A stretch of 25,691 nucleotides of DNA from Chthoniobacterales bacterium (lineage in GTDB: Bacteria; Verrucomicrobiota; Verrucomicrobiia; Chthoniobacterales; UBA10450). The translations under genes and the position numbers were made by a program. The stretch spans positions 1-25,691 of the forward strand of contig JACCZO010000143.1 of the NCBI GenBank assembly GCA_013695925.1, given 5' to 3'. Shown here piece by piece: positions 1-12,898 of the stretch. The notes beneath the pieces were generated by a model that was given only the letters and a program-made list of their open reading frames with translations, searched no databases and was not told the origin of the DNA. Each line of letters starts with the position of its first letter. The stretch's first letter is position 1.

Positions 1-1441
1 TCGTTGTAGGAATGGTCACATCTCTTCCCATGATCGCCACTCCATCATCTGCCTTCACCATTCCTGGGCCGCGAATTGAACCAGATTGCGAATAATAGCT
101 TTGCGTTCCAAACGATCCCGTGACGCCCACGCCTACGTGGTTGTAGTTGATGCCGTAGCTGCCTGCGAAATACTCAACCACTCGGATGTCCAATCCAAAA
201 GGATCACTCCCATTCACCGGATTATTGCCGACGTAGCGGTAGAGGTTGGCAGGATCGCCAGAAAAGCCGATCGGGTCGGGCTGGAGGAAGCAGCCCCACT
301 TAGGGGAATAAAAGCGGTTGCGATAGTTGTAGAGGCCGATGGAAGAGAAATACTCCCGTCCGGTAAAGAGAAAGCGGTTGCCGGTGGCGGTCTTGCCCGG
401 CGCGACTGTGATGAATGGGTCCCCCCCAGATATCCAGTACCAGCAGGTCTCGACCAACTGCCCGGTGTCATCCACCAGTTGCGAGCTGTTTCCATTGCCA
501 CGCTGGACGTAGTAGTAGAGCTGCCCGTTGCGCGTCATCGAGACCAGCTCGTCGCTCCCCGCCCCGTGCAGATATTCAGTCTCGAGGACATTCCCTGCCT
601 TATATTCCGCGACCAGGTCCCACCCATCCCACACGTTGTAGCGGACGTTTGCGCTCCCGTTCTCCTGCCAGGTGACGATGCGGTTGAAGCCGTCGTACCA
701 GAAATCGGCACTAACGCTGCCTTTGACCCCGCGGGTCAGCCGGTTCATCGCATCGTAGGTGTAGGTCCAGCCGTCGTAGGTCTTGAGGTTGCCCTTCAGG
801 TCGTAGGTCGCGCTCAACCCGCCGACGGTCGGGTATTGGTTCAAATTATTGGCCGTCGCGTACGTCGTGCTCGTGACATCCTCCACCTTGCTTGTCCGGT
901 TGCCGCTGGCGTCGTAAGCGATCGTGCTGAGCGGGTCTCCCGTCGCCGGCCCAGTGGTCGTCCCATCGTACCAGAAGCTGGTCATTTGATTATTATCGTC
1001 GTAACGATAGCCGTCCGCCACCACCCCGTCGCGCTGCTCATAGGTGCGGTTGCCCATCTTATCGTAACCGTAGTTGTATTTCGGGCTGCTGCCATTCAAA
1101 AAATGCTGGATCTGCGTCAAGCGGTTGACCTGCGGATCGAAGAGTGAGCTGCTGTGGGTTTGATACTGATCGAGATTCCGGGTCAGCAGATTACCCGATC
1201 GGTCATAGATATAATAAGCCTCGAAATGGGTCGGGGTTAAATTGTCATAGAGCGTCCGCAGTTCTCCCCGCGGGGTATAGCCCAGGTTGTATTTCTTGCT
1301 CGATGGGTATTGCACGCTGGCCCGCCGGCCATCGGCATCGTAGGTATAGGTAACGGTCTTGGGAAGGGGAAATGAGGGGTCGATGCTTGAAATTTGAGAA
1401 CGAGCTCGACGATTGGTTGAGATCAGCCAGACCCTCCGTGG
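1..1441 (-). pseudogene. Rhs/YD-repeat protein, C-terminal part (5'-truncated, runs off left edge)
   Basis: The minus strand is open from 1441 to the window edge. It reads as YD repeats (YTYDADGRR, IAYDASGNRT, ATYDLKGNLK, YTYDAMNRLT) followed by the Rhs-associated core with FTGREYFSSIGLYNYRNRFY, LQPDPIGF, NLYRYVGNNP and the DPFGL terminus (about 190-205). The last 63 visible residues after DPFGL are a variable tip with NYNHVGVGVTGSFG, unfinished at the edge. Rhs proteins are normally far longer and begin with many more repeats. Here recognisable repeats start only at about 1365, there is no in-frame ATG upstream of them, and a TGA lies at 1442-1444. I therefore read it as an orphan or displaced Rhs C-terminal cassette, or a decayed gene, rather than an intact gene. 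In intact systems the tip is the toxin. No immunity gene can be seen because it would lie left of the window. The 1442-1669 stretch upstream holds no supported gene. Confidence 0.85.
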
Positions 1442-1669
1442 TCAGGCCGGATCGGCTGGTTTCATTCCGCCGCGGACTGCATCTGGACCAGTTCTTCGCC
1501 GCCCAGGGTGGGGAACTGTGCCAGGGTGGACTGGTCTTCGACAAAGACCATCCCGTTATCATCCTCCTACCATCGGGCGTAGTCCCCCGGCTTTCGAGAA
1601 ATCGCTGGACGCAGAGGCCTGAGAAAGTAAACCGCCGGGAGTGGTCGCGGAGCAAAACAATCTGCGAAA

Positions 1670-3073
1670 ATGGTCGCGTCGCAGGGGCGGGTTCCGGTAA
1701 GTTTCTCCGCCTGCGGAAATTTACCAGTGAAAAGCAGCCTCTCGCCTAACGAACTCGAAATGATCAGCGCCGCCCTGGGCGCGGCCAACCAGGCGTTCGT
1801 GGAGCGCTATCGCGGCGAATCCAACCGCCGTCAGGCGGTGCACACCGTCTATGGCGGCGCGCACCTCTTCAAAGCCGACTCCGCGCCGAAGATCGGCGCC
1901 GTCGCCTTGCGCTCCCTCCAGGAATACGCCCCCGACGCGGACACCCTCGCCCGCGCCCTTGGCCAGGAACCGGGAGAACTTTCGCAGCTCGTCTACGACC
2001 GGATTCTCGAAAAACTCCGCCGCGAACCGGTAGAGGATTTCCGGCTCGATTTCGAGGATGGCTACGGCAATCGCCCCGATGCCGAGGAGGATGGACATGC
2101 GGCGAGCGCCGCCGCCGAGGGGGCGCGCGGCCTGGCCGATGGCACGCTCCCGCCTTTTCTCGGGATTCGCATCAAGCCGCTCAACGAAGATCTGCGCGCG
2201 CGCAGCATGCGCACCTTCGATATTTTCATCACCGCCCTGACGCAGGCGACGCAGGGCAAATTGCCGCCGAACTTTGTCATCACGGTGCCGAAGATCCAGC
2301 TCCCGGAGCAGGTCGCGGCCGCCGTCCGCCTCTTTGCCGCGGTCGAGGAGAAAACCGGCCTGATGAAAGGGGCGCTCCGGCTCGAGCCGATGATCGAGAC
2401 CCCGCAGGCGATCATTAACCAGCGGGGTGAGATCGCGCTCCAGTCGCTCGTCGCGGCCGCGGATGGCCGCTGCGGGAGCGTGCATTTCGGCGTCTACGAT
2501 TACACCGCGAGCTGCGGGATCACCGCCGCTTACCAGACAATGGGTCATCCCTCCTGCGACTTCGCGCGCCAGATGATGCTCGTTTCGCTGGCCGGGACCG
2601 GCGTGCATCTCTCCGATGGCGCGACCAACATCCTGCCGGTCGGCCCGCAGCGCGCGAGCGAAGGGAACCCTCTGACCGCTTCCCAATTCGCAGAGAACCG
2701 CGCCGCAGTCCACGCCGCGTGGCGACTCGGGTTTAACGACAACATGCATTCCCTTCGCACTGGTTTTTATCAGGGCTGGGATCTACATCCTGCACAACTC
2801 GTTACTCGTTATGCGGCCGTCTTCACCTTCTTCCTCGAAGGCCTGACCAGCGCCTCGAATCGTCTCAAAACCTTCGTCGAAAAAGCCGCTCTCGCCTCGC
2901 TCTTCGGCGATGTGTTCGACGACGCAGCCACGGGCCAGGGCCTCCTGAATTTCTTCCTTCGTGGCATCGCCTGCGGCGCCATTACGGAAGCGGAGGCGCT
3001 CGCCACCGGTCTCACGCTGGAAGAAATTCGCTCCCGTTCTTTCCTCAAAATCCTGCAGGGGCGCCGACGCTAA
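1670..3073 (+). CDS. HpcH/HpaI (CitE-like) aldolase-superfamily protein, DUF6986-like
   Basis: The protein (up to 467 aa) resembles the citrate-lyase beta/HpcH superfamily of PEP/pyruvate TIM-barrel lyases. It has FRLDFEDGYGNRPDAEED around residues 123-140 (acidic metal site), a GALRLEPMIETPQAI strand around 234-248 and a GVYDYTASCGI segment. It is longer than CitE (about 300 aa), which fits the larger DUF6986 group that databases sometimes call 'phosphoenolpyruvate kinase'. The substrate is not known from sequence. The true start is probably GTG at 1727 (20th codon), which follows a weak GGAAA and removes a low-complexity leader; ATG 1670 is the longest option. Its TAA (3071-3073) abuts the ATG of the xanthine dehydrogenase gene, so it is the first gene of the purine operon. 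A role with a C2/C3 product of purine breakdown is inference only. Confidence 0.8.
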   Translation: MVASQGRVPVSFSACGNLPVKSSLSPNELEMISAALGAANQAFVERYRGESNRRQAVHTVYGGAHLFKADSAPKIGAVALRSLQEYAPDADTLARALGQEPGELSQLVYDRILEKLRREPVEDFRLDFEDGYGNRPDAEEDGHAASAAAEGARGLADGTLPPFLGIRIKPLNEDLRARSMRTFDIFITALTQATQGKLPPNFVITVPKIQLPEQVAAAVRLFAAVEEKTGLMKGALRLEPMIETPQAIINQRGEIALQSLVAAADGRCGSVHFGVYDYTASCGITAAYQTMGHPSCDFARQMMLVSLAGTGVHLSDGATNILPVGPQRASEGNPLTASQFAENRAAVHAAWRLGFNDNMHSLRTGFYQGWDLHPAQLVTRYAAVFTFFLEGLTSASNRLKTFVEKAALASLFGDVFDDAATGQGLLNFFLRGIACGAITEAEALATGLTLEEIRSRSFLKILQGRRR

Positions 3074-6873
<3,800 letters not shown>

Positions 6874-6877
<4 letters not shown>

Positions 6878-8586
6878 GGGCAGTCCCGCACAAGCTGAGC
6901 ATCGCGCGTGGGGAAGAGCCGGCCGAGATCGTCTTCAAGAATGCGCAGCTGGTCAATGTCCTGAGCGCGGAGATTTACCTAACGAACGTGGCGGTGGACG
7001 ATGGCCGCGTCGTCGGGCTGGGCGATTACGAAGGACGCGAAACGATCGACCTGGAGGGCGCTTATCTCGCCCCGAGCTTAATCGACGGACATTTTCACGT
7101 CGAAAGCACGATGCTGACGATTCCGGAATTCGTCCGCGCGGCGGTTCCGCACGGGACGGGTGCGATGGTGATCGATCCGCACGAATACGCTAACGTCCTT
7201 GGCCTCGACGGCATCCGTTACGTGCTCGAGTCGAGCAAGAATTTGCCGATCGATTTTTTTATCATGCTCCCCTCCTGCGTGCCGGCGACGCATCTCGAGA
7301 CGGCGGGCGCGCGTTTCACGGCAGACGATCTCAAGCTCATGATCGCCGACGATCGGATCGCGGGCGTCGCCGAACTGATGAATTACCCGGGCGTTTTTCT
7401 GGGCATGGAAAGCGAGCTGGCAAAAATCCGCGCGGGCAAAGGGAAAGCGATCGACGGGCATGCGCCGGGATTGCGCGGGAAAAATCTCAACGCCTACGCG
7501 CTCGCCGGAGTGCGCTCCGACCATGAAAGCACCGAACTGGAGGAAGCGCGCGAGAAGCTCCGCCTCGGGCTGCATCTGCTCGTTAGGGAAGGGAGTACGG
7601 AGCGCAATCTCGAGCACATCATCGGGCTCGTGACGCCGCAGAACTCCGCCAATTGCTCGTTCGCGACTGACGACAAACTGGCGGGCGATCTCGTCCAGGA
7701 AGGCCATCTCGATCATTCGATCCGGCGCGCGATTGAGCTGGGCATCGCGCCGATGACGGCGATCCAGATGGGCTCGATCAATACCGCGCGGCACTATCGA
7801 TTGCGCAATCACGGGGCCATCGCGCCGCGTTTTTGGGCCGATTTTCTTGTCCTGGACGACCTGAAAAAGTTTGTCGTCCGGCAGGTTTTTAAAAGAGGAA
7901 AGCTGGTCGCAGAAAAGGGGCGTTACCTGGGCGAGAAACCGGCGCACACGCCGCAACCGCGGAGCACGATGAACCTGCGCTACCACGCGCCTGAAGATTT
8001 CAGGGTGATGGCCGAGGGAACGCGCAAGATCAAGGTAATCGAAATCGTGCCGAACCAGATCATCACGCGGCAGGCGCTGGAGAGACCGAAATTGAGCAAC
8101 GGCGAAGTGCTGGCCGACCCGGAGCGCGACATCCTGAAATTGGTCGTGCTCGAGCGGCACCAGGCAACGGGCAACGTCGGCGTGGGCTTCGTTAGGGGAT
8201 TCGGTCTGCAGCGCGGGGCACTCGCGTCCACCGTCGCGCACGACGCGCACAACGTGGTCGTGGTCGGGACAAATGACGAGGACATCGGGTTCGCGATCCG
8301 CACGCTGGAAGAAATGCGCGGCGGACAGGTCGCGGTCGTCGACGGGGAAATGGAGGCAGCATTGCCCTTGCCCATCGCCGGTCTGGTCTCGGATCAACCG
8401 CTCGAAAGCGTGATCGAAAAAATCGCCGCGCTCAATGCCGCGGCCCGGTCGTTAGGCTGCGACCTGCCGGCCCCGTTCATGTCGCTCTCCTTCCTCAGCC
8501 TCTCGCCGATCCCGACGCTGAAACTGACCGACCAGGGATTGGTAGACGCCGTGGCGATGAAGTTAACCAGCCTGTTTGCTGATTAA
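6874..8586 (+). CDS. ade: Adenine deaminase
   Basis: Adenine deaminase of the amidohydrolase superfamily (adenine + H2O to hypoxanthine + NH3). Using the ATG that overlaps the xdh stop, the protein is 570 aa, the normal length for the AdeC family. Visible signatures are the metal-binding HxH in SLIDGHFHVEST (His73, His75), the VIDPHEYANV block, AIDGHAPGL, GVRSDHEST and CSFATDDK. The C-terminal half (about 370-570) holds the family-specific domain with NVGVGFVRGFGL, VAHDAHNVVVVG and a PAPFMSLSFLSL tail. An upstream in-frame ATG at 6778 lies inside xdh and is less likely. The product feeds the xanthine dehydrogenase encoded just before it. The 3' end overlaps the convergent phosphodiesterase gene by 24 bp. 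Four copies of the CCTAACG word lie in the gene. Confidence 0.95.
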
Positions 8587-9105
8587 ACTTCGCGCCGCGA
8601 CGGATTTCCAAACCGCGACGTCGGCGGCAGTTTCGACCGGGAGGCGGCAGCGCGTGGCGACCACTGTGTCGAAAGTGACGCTGGCAAATGGCAGATGGAT
8701 CCCGGCCGCGAGCCGTTCCTGTTCTTTTCCCGGCATTCTTTTGTAGAGCAAACTGAGATGCGGATCGAAGTCCACGCCATCCCTGCCTAACGAGATTCCA
8801 AGTTGCAAAAGGGGCGGGCTGGAGTCGAATCGCACGAAAAGTGTTTTGGTAAATTTCGATTTCCATGTCACCGCGCGAGCGCGGAGTTCGATCTGACCTT
8901 GTGGAAGCTGCGCCAGCTTTTCTTCGGCTTCGTCGGGAGAATCTGCTCCGACCGCGAGAGTGAGATGCGGCTCGAAAACTGGAGCCTCGTATTTTGCCGC
9001 GAGCCGCTGGATGGTTTCGCGGAAGAACTTCTGGAAGGGAGCCGCCGGCAGGAGCCAGTAGGCGACGGCAAATTGCTCCGGCTCCTTCATGGGTGGACTT
9101 CGCAT
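8563..9105 (-). CDS. 2H phosphoesterase (cyclic phosphodiesterase / 2'-5' RNA ligase-like)
   Basis: A 180-aa protein with the two defining HxT/S motifs of the 2H superfamily: EPHLTL (His47, Thr49) and DPHLSLLY (His116, Ser118), about 70 residues apart as expected. The DPHLSLLY form and the small size are closest to the cyclic-phosphodiesterase (CPDase) branch, which opens 2',3'- or 1'',2''-cyclic phosphates of nucleotides or RNA ends. A 2'-5' RNA-ligase-type role cannot be excluded. Met6 (KEPEQFAVAY) is an alternative start. The gene converges on adenine deaminase (24-bp overlap) and is divergent from the DUF2237 gene with only 32 bp between starts, so the two promoters must be short or overlapping. 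One CCTAACG copy lies inside at 8786-8792, read as TTA-GGC (Leu-Gly). Confidence 0.8.
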   Translation of the reverse strand: MRSPPMKEPEQFAVAYWLLPAAPFQKFFRETIQRLAAKYEAPVFEPHLTLAVGADSPDEAEEKLAQLPQGQIELRARAVTWKSKFTKTLFVRFDSSPPLLQLGISLGRDGVDFDPHLSLLYKRMPGKEQERLAAGIHLPFASVTFDTVVATRCRLPVETAADVAVWKSVAARSLISKQAG

Positions 9106-9137
9106 GAAAATTTGCGGGCGGCGAGTAGCGTTCCGTT

Positions 9138-9497
9138 ATGCCGACAAATGTCCTGGGCACTGAACTGCGCGCCTGTTGCTCCGATCCCGCGACCGGTTTT
9201 TATCGAGACGGGTATTGCCGGACTGGTCCGGAGGACATCGGCCTGCACACGGTCTGCGCGAAGATGACGCGCGACTTTCTCGATTACTCCGTCCTGATGG
9301 GCAACGATCTCGTCACTCCGCACCCAGAGTGGGGTTTTGCCGGCCTGGAGCCGGGCGATCGCTGGTGCATTTGCGTTACGCGTTGGAAAGAGGCGCTCGA
9401 CCGCGGGGTCGCACCGCCGGTCGATCTCGAGGCGACGCACTCGTCCGCCCTGGAGTTTGTCTCACTCGAGGAATTAAAAGCGCAGGCGGTGAAGTAA
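9138..9497 (+). CDS. DUF2237 family protein
   Basis: A 119-aa protein matching DUF2237, a small family of unknown function. It has NVLGTELRACCSDPATGFYR, CRTGPEDIGLHTVCAKMT, GNDLVTPHPEWGFAGL and GDRWCICVTRW, with the conserved cysteines at about 13, 14, 27, 40 and 77-79 that suggest a metal or redox site. Length is usual for the family. It probably acts alone in the cytoplasm. It is divergent from the 2H phosphoesterase gene and its stop lies only 5 bp from the end of the convergent ATPase gene, leaving no room for a terminator. The CCTAACG word at 9502-9508 fills that junction. Confidence 0.9.
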   Translation: MPTNVLGTELRACCSDPATGFYRDGYCRTGPEDIGLHTVCAKMTRDFLDYSVLMGNDLVTPHPEWGFAGLEPGDRWCICVTRWKEALDRGVAPPVDLEATHSSALEFVSLEELKAQAVK

Positions 9498-9502
9498 TCG
9501 GC

Positions 9503-11164
9503 CTAACGACGCCGGCCGCGCACACCCAACGCGCCGAGCAGGGAACGGGTCAGCGTGCCGGTGACGTTGACCGCCACGCTGCGGATGACACTGCGCGCGA
9601 CGCTGCTGCCAAAAATCTCCCCGAGGACGTTCGGTTGGGCGCGCGACGGGGCCGGCGCAGGGCGGGCGTAAGGCGCACCGGCCGCGACCTGGGGCGAAGC
9701 GTCGTCATCCCGTCCGAGGGCCCTGGATAATTCGGCGCTGGGCGGCGCAGCGGTGCCGGGAGCAAATGTGCGTCGAGCGGTGGCGGCGACCCGCTGCGCC
9801 TGTTCCGGCGAGGAGGCGGTCGCGATTTTTCCGCCGAGGATTTCGTAGGCGCTCTGCGCGTCGAGGGTGATGTTGTATTTCTGCGCCAGCTCGGAGCGGT
9901 TCACAATCTCCTGCAGTTCGTTAGGCTCGAGCGGGCCCATCCGGGAGCGCGGGGCGCAAAGCATGGTGGCGGCGAGCGGCGTCGGGATGCCGCGTTCGTC
10001 GAGCACCGTGACGAGCGCTTCGCCGATCCCGAGGTCGGTCAGGAGTTGCTCGGTGTTGTAGAATTCGGTCTCAGGATAGTTGCGGGAGACGGCCTTGATC
10101 GCGGTCCGGTCGCGGGCGGTAAAGGCGCGGAGAGCGTGCTGCACTTTCATCCCGAGCTGGCCGAGGACGTCGTCGGGAATGTCAGTCGGCAATTGCGTGC
10201 AGAAGAAAATGCCGACGCCTTTGGAGCGGATGAGTTTGATGACCGTCTCGATTTCGTGGAGGAGCGATTTCTCGGCGTCGTCAAAGATGAGGTGCGCTTC
10301 GTCGATGAAAAGAACCAGCTTTGGTTTCTCGAGATCGCCCACTTCCGGAAGGGTGGCGTAAAGCTCGGCCAGCATCTGGAGCATGAAGGAGGAAAAGAGC
10401 TTGGGGCGATTCTGCATGTCGGTGAGGCGCAGAATGGAAATACCGCCGAAGCCATCGACGACCCGCATCAGGTCACTCATCTCAAACGAAGGTTCGCCGA
10501 AGAAATCCTCGGCGCCCTGCTGTTCGAGCTCGATTAATTTGCGCAGAATGAGCGCCGTCGAAGTGGTCGGCACGAGTCCGTATTCGGCAGTCACGTTGGC
10601 CTTGGCTTCGCCGGTGATGTATTCCAGGACTTTCTTGAAATCCTTCAGGTCGAGAAGCGGCAGATGTTTGTCGTCGCAAAATTTATAGACGAGCGCGACG
10701 AGACTCGACTGGGTTTCGTTCAGCCCGAGCATTCGAGAAAAAAGAAGCGGGCCAAACTCGAGCACGGTCGCCCGGAGGCGCGCCCCGGGTTCATTCGAGA
10801 GAGTGAGAAATTCCACCGGATAGGCGCTGGGCGACCACTTGGTGCCGATCTTTTCGTGGCGTTCGGTGATGCTGGGAGTCGCGGTCCCGGGCGCGGCGAG
10901 ACCGCTCAGATCGCCCTTGATATCCATGAGCAAGGTCGGGACACCGAATTCGGAAAGCTGTTCCGCGATCATCTGAAGGGTTTTGGTTTTGCCGGTCCCG
11001 GTCGCGCCGGAGATGAGGCCGTGGCGATTCATGGTACGGAGCGGCAGGCGCACGGGCGCCTCGGCGAAGACCCGGCCGTCACGGGTGGCCGCGCCGAGCA
11101 GGACGGCGTCGCCTTTGAATGAATAGCCGCCTTGGATGGTGGAGAGGAAGTCGCCCTTACTCAT
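9503..11164 (-). CDS. HerA-like ATPase, DUF853 (YjgR-like)
   Basis: A 553-aa protein from ATG 11164 (MSKGDFLSTIQGGYSF); an upstream in-frame ATG at 11203 adds a non-conserved leader. It belongs to the DUF853/YjgR group of HerA-FtsK-type P-loop ATPases. Walker A is GATGTGKT (residues 53-60) and Walker B is LVLFIDEAH (283-291), followed by GIFFCTQLPTDIPDDVLGQLG, a family block. The last ~110 residues are Ala/Pro-rich and end in a short hydrophobic/basic tail (VIRSVAVNVTGTLTRSLLGALG). The cellular role of the family is not established; DNA translocation or helicase activity is inferred from the fold. The TAG stop (9503-9505) sits inside a CCTAACG word (CGT-TAG), and a second copy lies at 9919-9925. 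Confidence 0.9.
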   Translation of the reverse strand: MSKGDFLSTIQGGYSFKGDAVLLGAATRDGRVFAEAPVRLPLRTMNRHGLISGATGTGKTKTLQMIAEQLSEFGVPTLLMDIKGDLSGLAAPGTATPSITERHEKIGTKWSPSAYPVEFLTLSNEPGARLRATVLEFGPLLFSRMLGLNETQSSLVALVYKFCDDKHLPLLDLKDFKKVLEYITGEAKANVTAEYGLVPTTSTALILRKLIELEQQGAEDFFGEPSFEMSDLMRVVDGFGGISILRLTDMQNRPKLFSSFMLQMLAELYATLPEVGDLEKPKLVLFIDEAHLIFDDAEKSLLHEIETVIKLIRSKGVGIFFCTQLPTDIPDDVLGQLGMKVQHALRAFTARDRTAIKAVSRNYPETEFYNTEQLLTDLGIGEALVTVLDERGIPTPLAATMLCAPRSRMGPLEPNELQEIVNRSELAQKYNITLDAQSAYEILGGKIATASSPEQAQRVAATARRTFAPGTAAPPSAELSRALGRDDDASPQVAAGAPYARPAPAPSRAQPNVLGEIFGSSVARSVIRSVAVNVTGTLTRSLLGALGVRGRRR

Positions 11165-11220
11165 GGAGCGAGAATAGGTTTCCGCTTCGCCGGGCGCAAG
11201 CACGCCGATCGCCTAACAAT

Positions 11221-11483
11221 TTATGGTTTCTTGAAAAACTTGTCGAAGGTAGAAGCCGGGTAGGAGTCGCGCCGCTGCCGGCGGTCTGGGAAAGAGACCA
11301 CTGCAGCGCCGCCGTCGTGTGCTCGGGAAAACCCTCATGCGCGCCCGGGTAGCTCTCGAAGCGCACCTTGCGGAAGCCATCCGATTTCAGCGAACGCGTG
11401 CCCGTAATGCTGCCCCACGGGTGCAGAAAGTTGCACATAACTGCAACCGGCGAAAACTGCTTGACGTAGATGACAGAAAACAT
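11221..11483 (-). pseudogene. Alpha/beta-hydrolase C-terminal remnant, frameshifted
   Basis: The minus strand reads GFRKVRFESYPGAHEGFPEH and then TTAALQW (about 11297-11375), the typical C-terminal His region (PGAHE) of secreted esterase or depolymerase-type alpha/beta hydrolases. After the Trp codon the reading continues sensibly only in another frame (SYPASTFDKFFKKP, stop TAA at 11221-11223), which indicates a frameshift near 11285-11300. The nucleophile elbow and the N-terminal two thirds are missing. The piece lies between the DUF853 start and the halogenase-like gene. I take it as a decayed gene end. Family assignment is tentative. Confidence 0.4.
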
Positions 11484-11538
11484 GCATTATCATTACCTCA
11501 TTCCGGCCTTCACTGCCGCGTCCCCCAAAATCTAATTT

Positions 11539-12858
11539 ATGGCTCAAAAGAAGCATCCCGTTATCATTCTCGGCGGCGGCCCGGCAGGCGCCGCCACCGC
11601 AATGTATTTGCTCCGGAAGGGCATTACGCCGGTTATCGTCGAACGCGCTGAACATCCTCGGTATCATGTCGGTGAGTCGCTGACCGGCGCGAGCCAGATC
11701 GCTTTACGTGCCCTTGGGTTGGGCCCGGCGCTCGACGCCCAAAATTATCCTGTGAAGCACGGGGCGGTATTTTACGGACCGGACGGCAAAAACGACTTCT
11801 GGGTGGGCCTCGTTCGGCGGGATGAAAAGGGCGATCAGGTGCCAAATTACACTTGGAACGTGATGCGAAGCACGTTCGATAAAATCCTTTTCGACGCCGC
11901 GATCGAGCGCGGCGCCATCTGGATCAAAGCCACCGCGGTCGCTCCCATCGTGGAGGAGGACGCCGTTGTCGGATTGACTATCCGGACTCCGGACGGGGCC
12001 GCAGACAAGCTTTACTCCGAGGTGCTGATCGATGCCTCGGGTTGCGCCACTTTCCTGGCCAATCACCGCGTAACCGGCATTAAGGAACCGGGCGCTTCGG
12101 ACAAGCAGGTCGCCTTTTTCACTCAGTACGCCAACACGATTCGGGACGACGGTCCTGAGCTGTCGCAGCAACCGGGCAACACCCTGCTTTATTACCAGGC
12201 GAAGCACTATTGGGCGTGGTTCATCCCGGTAAATGACGAACTGACCAGTGTAGGAGTCGTCTTCCCGACCGCTTATTTCAAAAAGACCGGCATGACAAAG
12301 GAGCAGATGATGCTGCACGAATGCCGGAATATGACGCCGGTGCTCTCGGAACGGCTGCCTGACCTCACCCCGCAGGAGCCGATCCACGCCATGCCGAACT
12401 TCTCCTATCGCGTCCGCGATTACACCGGCAAAGGCTTTCTTTGCATCGGCGACGCGCACCGCTTCATCGATCCGATTTTCGCCTACGGCGTTTACTTTGG
12501 GATCCAGGAGGGCGAGTTCGCGGCTGATGCGATCGCCAGGCATCTCTCGGGCGAAACGAAAACCAACGGCAATCCGTTCGCTGAATTCGAGGCGCTTTGC
12601 GATGAGGGCAACGACGTGGTCGAGGACGTGATCGGCGTGCTTTGGGAATATCCGCTCGCTTTTCAGCGCATCGTGACCTGGAGAGACAAGGTGGATTCGC
12701 TCGACCTTCTGGCCGGCAGAATCTACGGCGAAGAAGCGCGGAAAAATCCCGCCCGTTTGGCCATGCGCAGATTGATGGCAACGCGGGAACGGGAACGGGC
12801 GGAAGCCGCGGCGGCCAAGGCCTCCGCTGAGAGCCCACAGCTTGCGACTGTCGCCTAA
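11539..12858 (+). CDS. FAD-dependent oxidoreductase, flavin-dependent halogenase-like
   Basis: A 439-aa flavoprotein. It has the N-terminal Rossmann motif LGGGPAGAATA (11-21), VGESLTGAS (44-52) and IDASG (164-168). Features of flavin-dependent halogenases are WAWFIP at 225-230 (exact WxWxIP), Lys73 in VKHGAVFYGPDG at the position of the catalytic lysine of the PltA/CmlS type, and FIDPIFAYG at 309-317. The last matches FxDPxFSxG except that Ser is replaced by Ala. Halogenases use FADH2, O2 and halide to make HOCl at the flavin and transfer it through the lysine. Such enzymes need a separate flavin reductase and often a carrier-bound substrate; neither is seen here. A non-halogenating monooxygenase or geranylgeranyl-reductase relative remains possible. 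It is monocistronic, has no clear RBS, and lies in a stretch (9926-13385) free of the CCTAACG word, compatible with later acquisition. Confidence 0.8.
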   Translation: MAQKKHPVIILGGGPAGAATAMYLLRKGITPVIVERAEHPRYHVGESLTGASQIALRALGLGPALDAQNYPVKHGAVFYGPDGKNDFWVGLVRRDEKGDQVPNYTWNVMRSTFDKILFDAAIERGAIWIKATAVAPIVEEDAVVGLTIRTPDGAADKLYSEVLIDASGCATFLANHRVTGIKEPGASDKQVAFFTQYANTIRDDGPELSQQPGNTLLYYQAKHYWAWFIPVNDELTSVGVVFPTAYFKKTGMTKEQMMLHECRNMTPVLSERLPDLTPQEPIHAMPNFSYRVRDYTGKGFLCIGDAHRFIDPIFAYGVYFGIQEGEFAADAIARHLSGETKTNGNPFAEFEALCDEGNDVVEDVIGVLWEYPLAFQRIVTWRDKVDSLDLLAGRIYGEEARKNPARLAMRRLMATRERERAEAAAAKASAESPQLATVA

Positions 12859-12898
12859 GCGCTAAGTTCGCAGAGCGACGCTTTTCAGTGGGCAGGCC

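Noticed and set aside
86..1147. A 353-codon open frame on the plus strand
   Set aside because: It lies antisense to clear Rhs YD repeats and core; its sequence has no domain and its Val/Arg/Ala bias is typical of a shadow frame.
1721..2749. A 342-codon minus-strand frame
   Set aside because: Antisense to the CitE-like gene; Arg/Glu/Gly-rich with no recognisable motif. Similar shadows at 2783-3757, 4970-5908 and 7078-8397 were dropped for the same reason.
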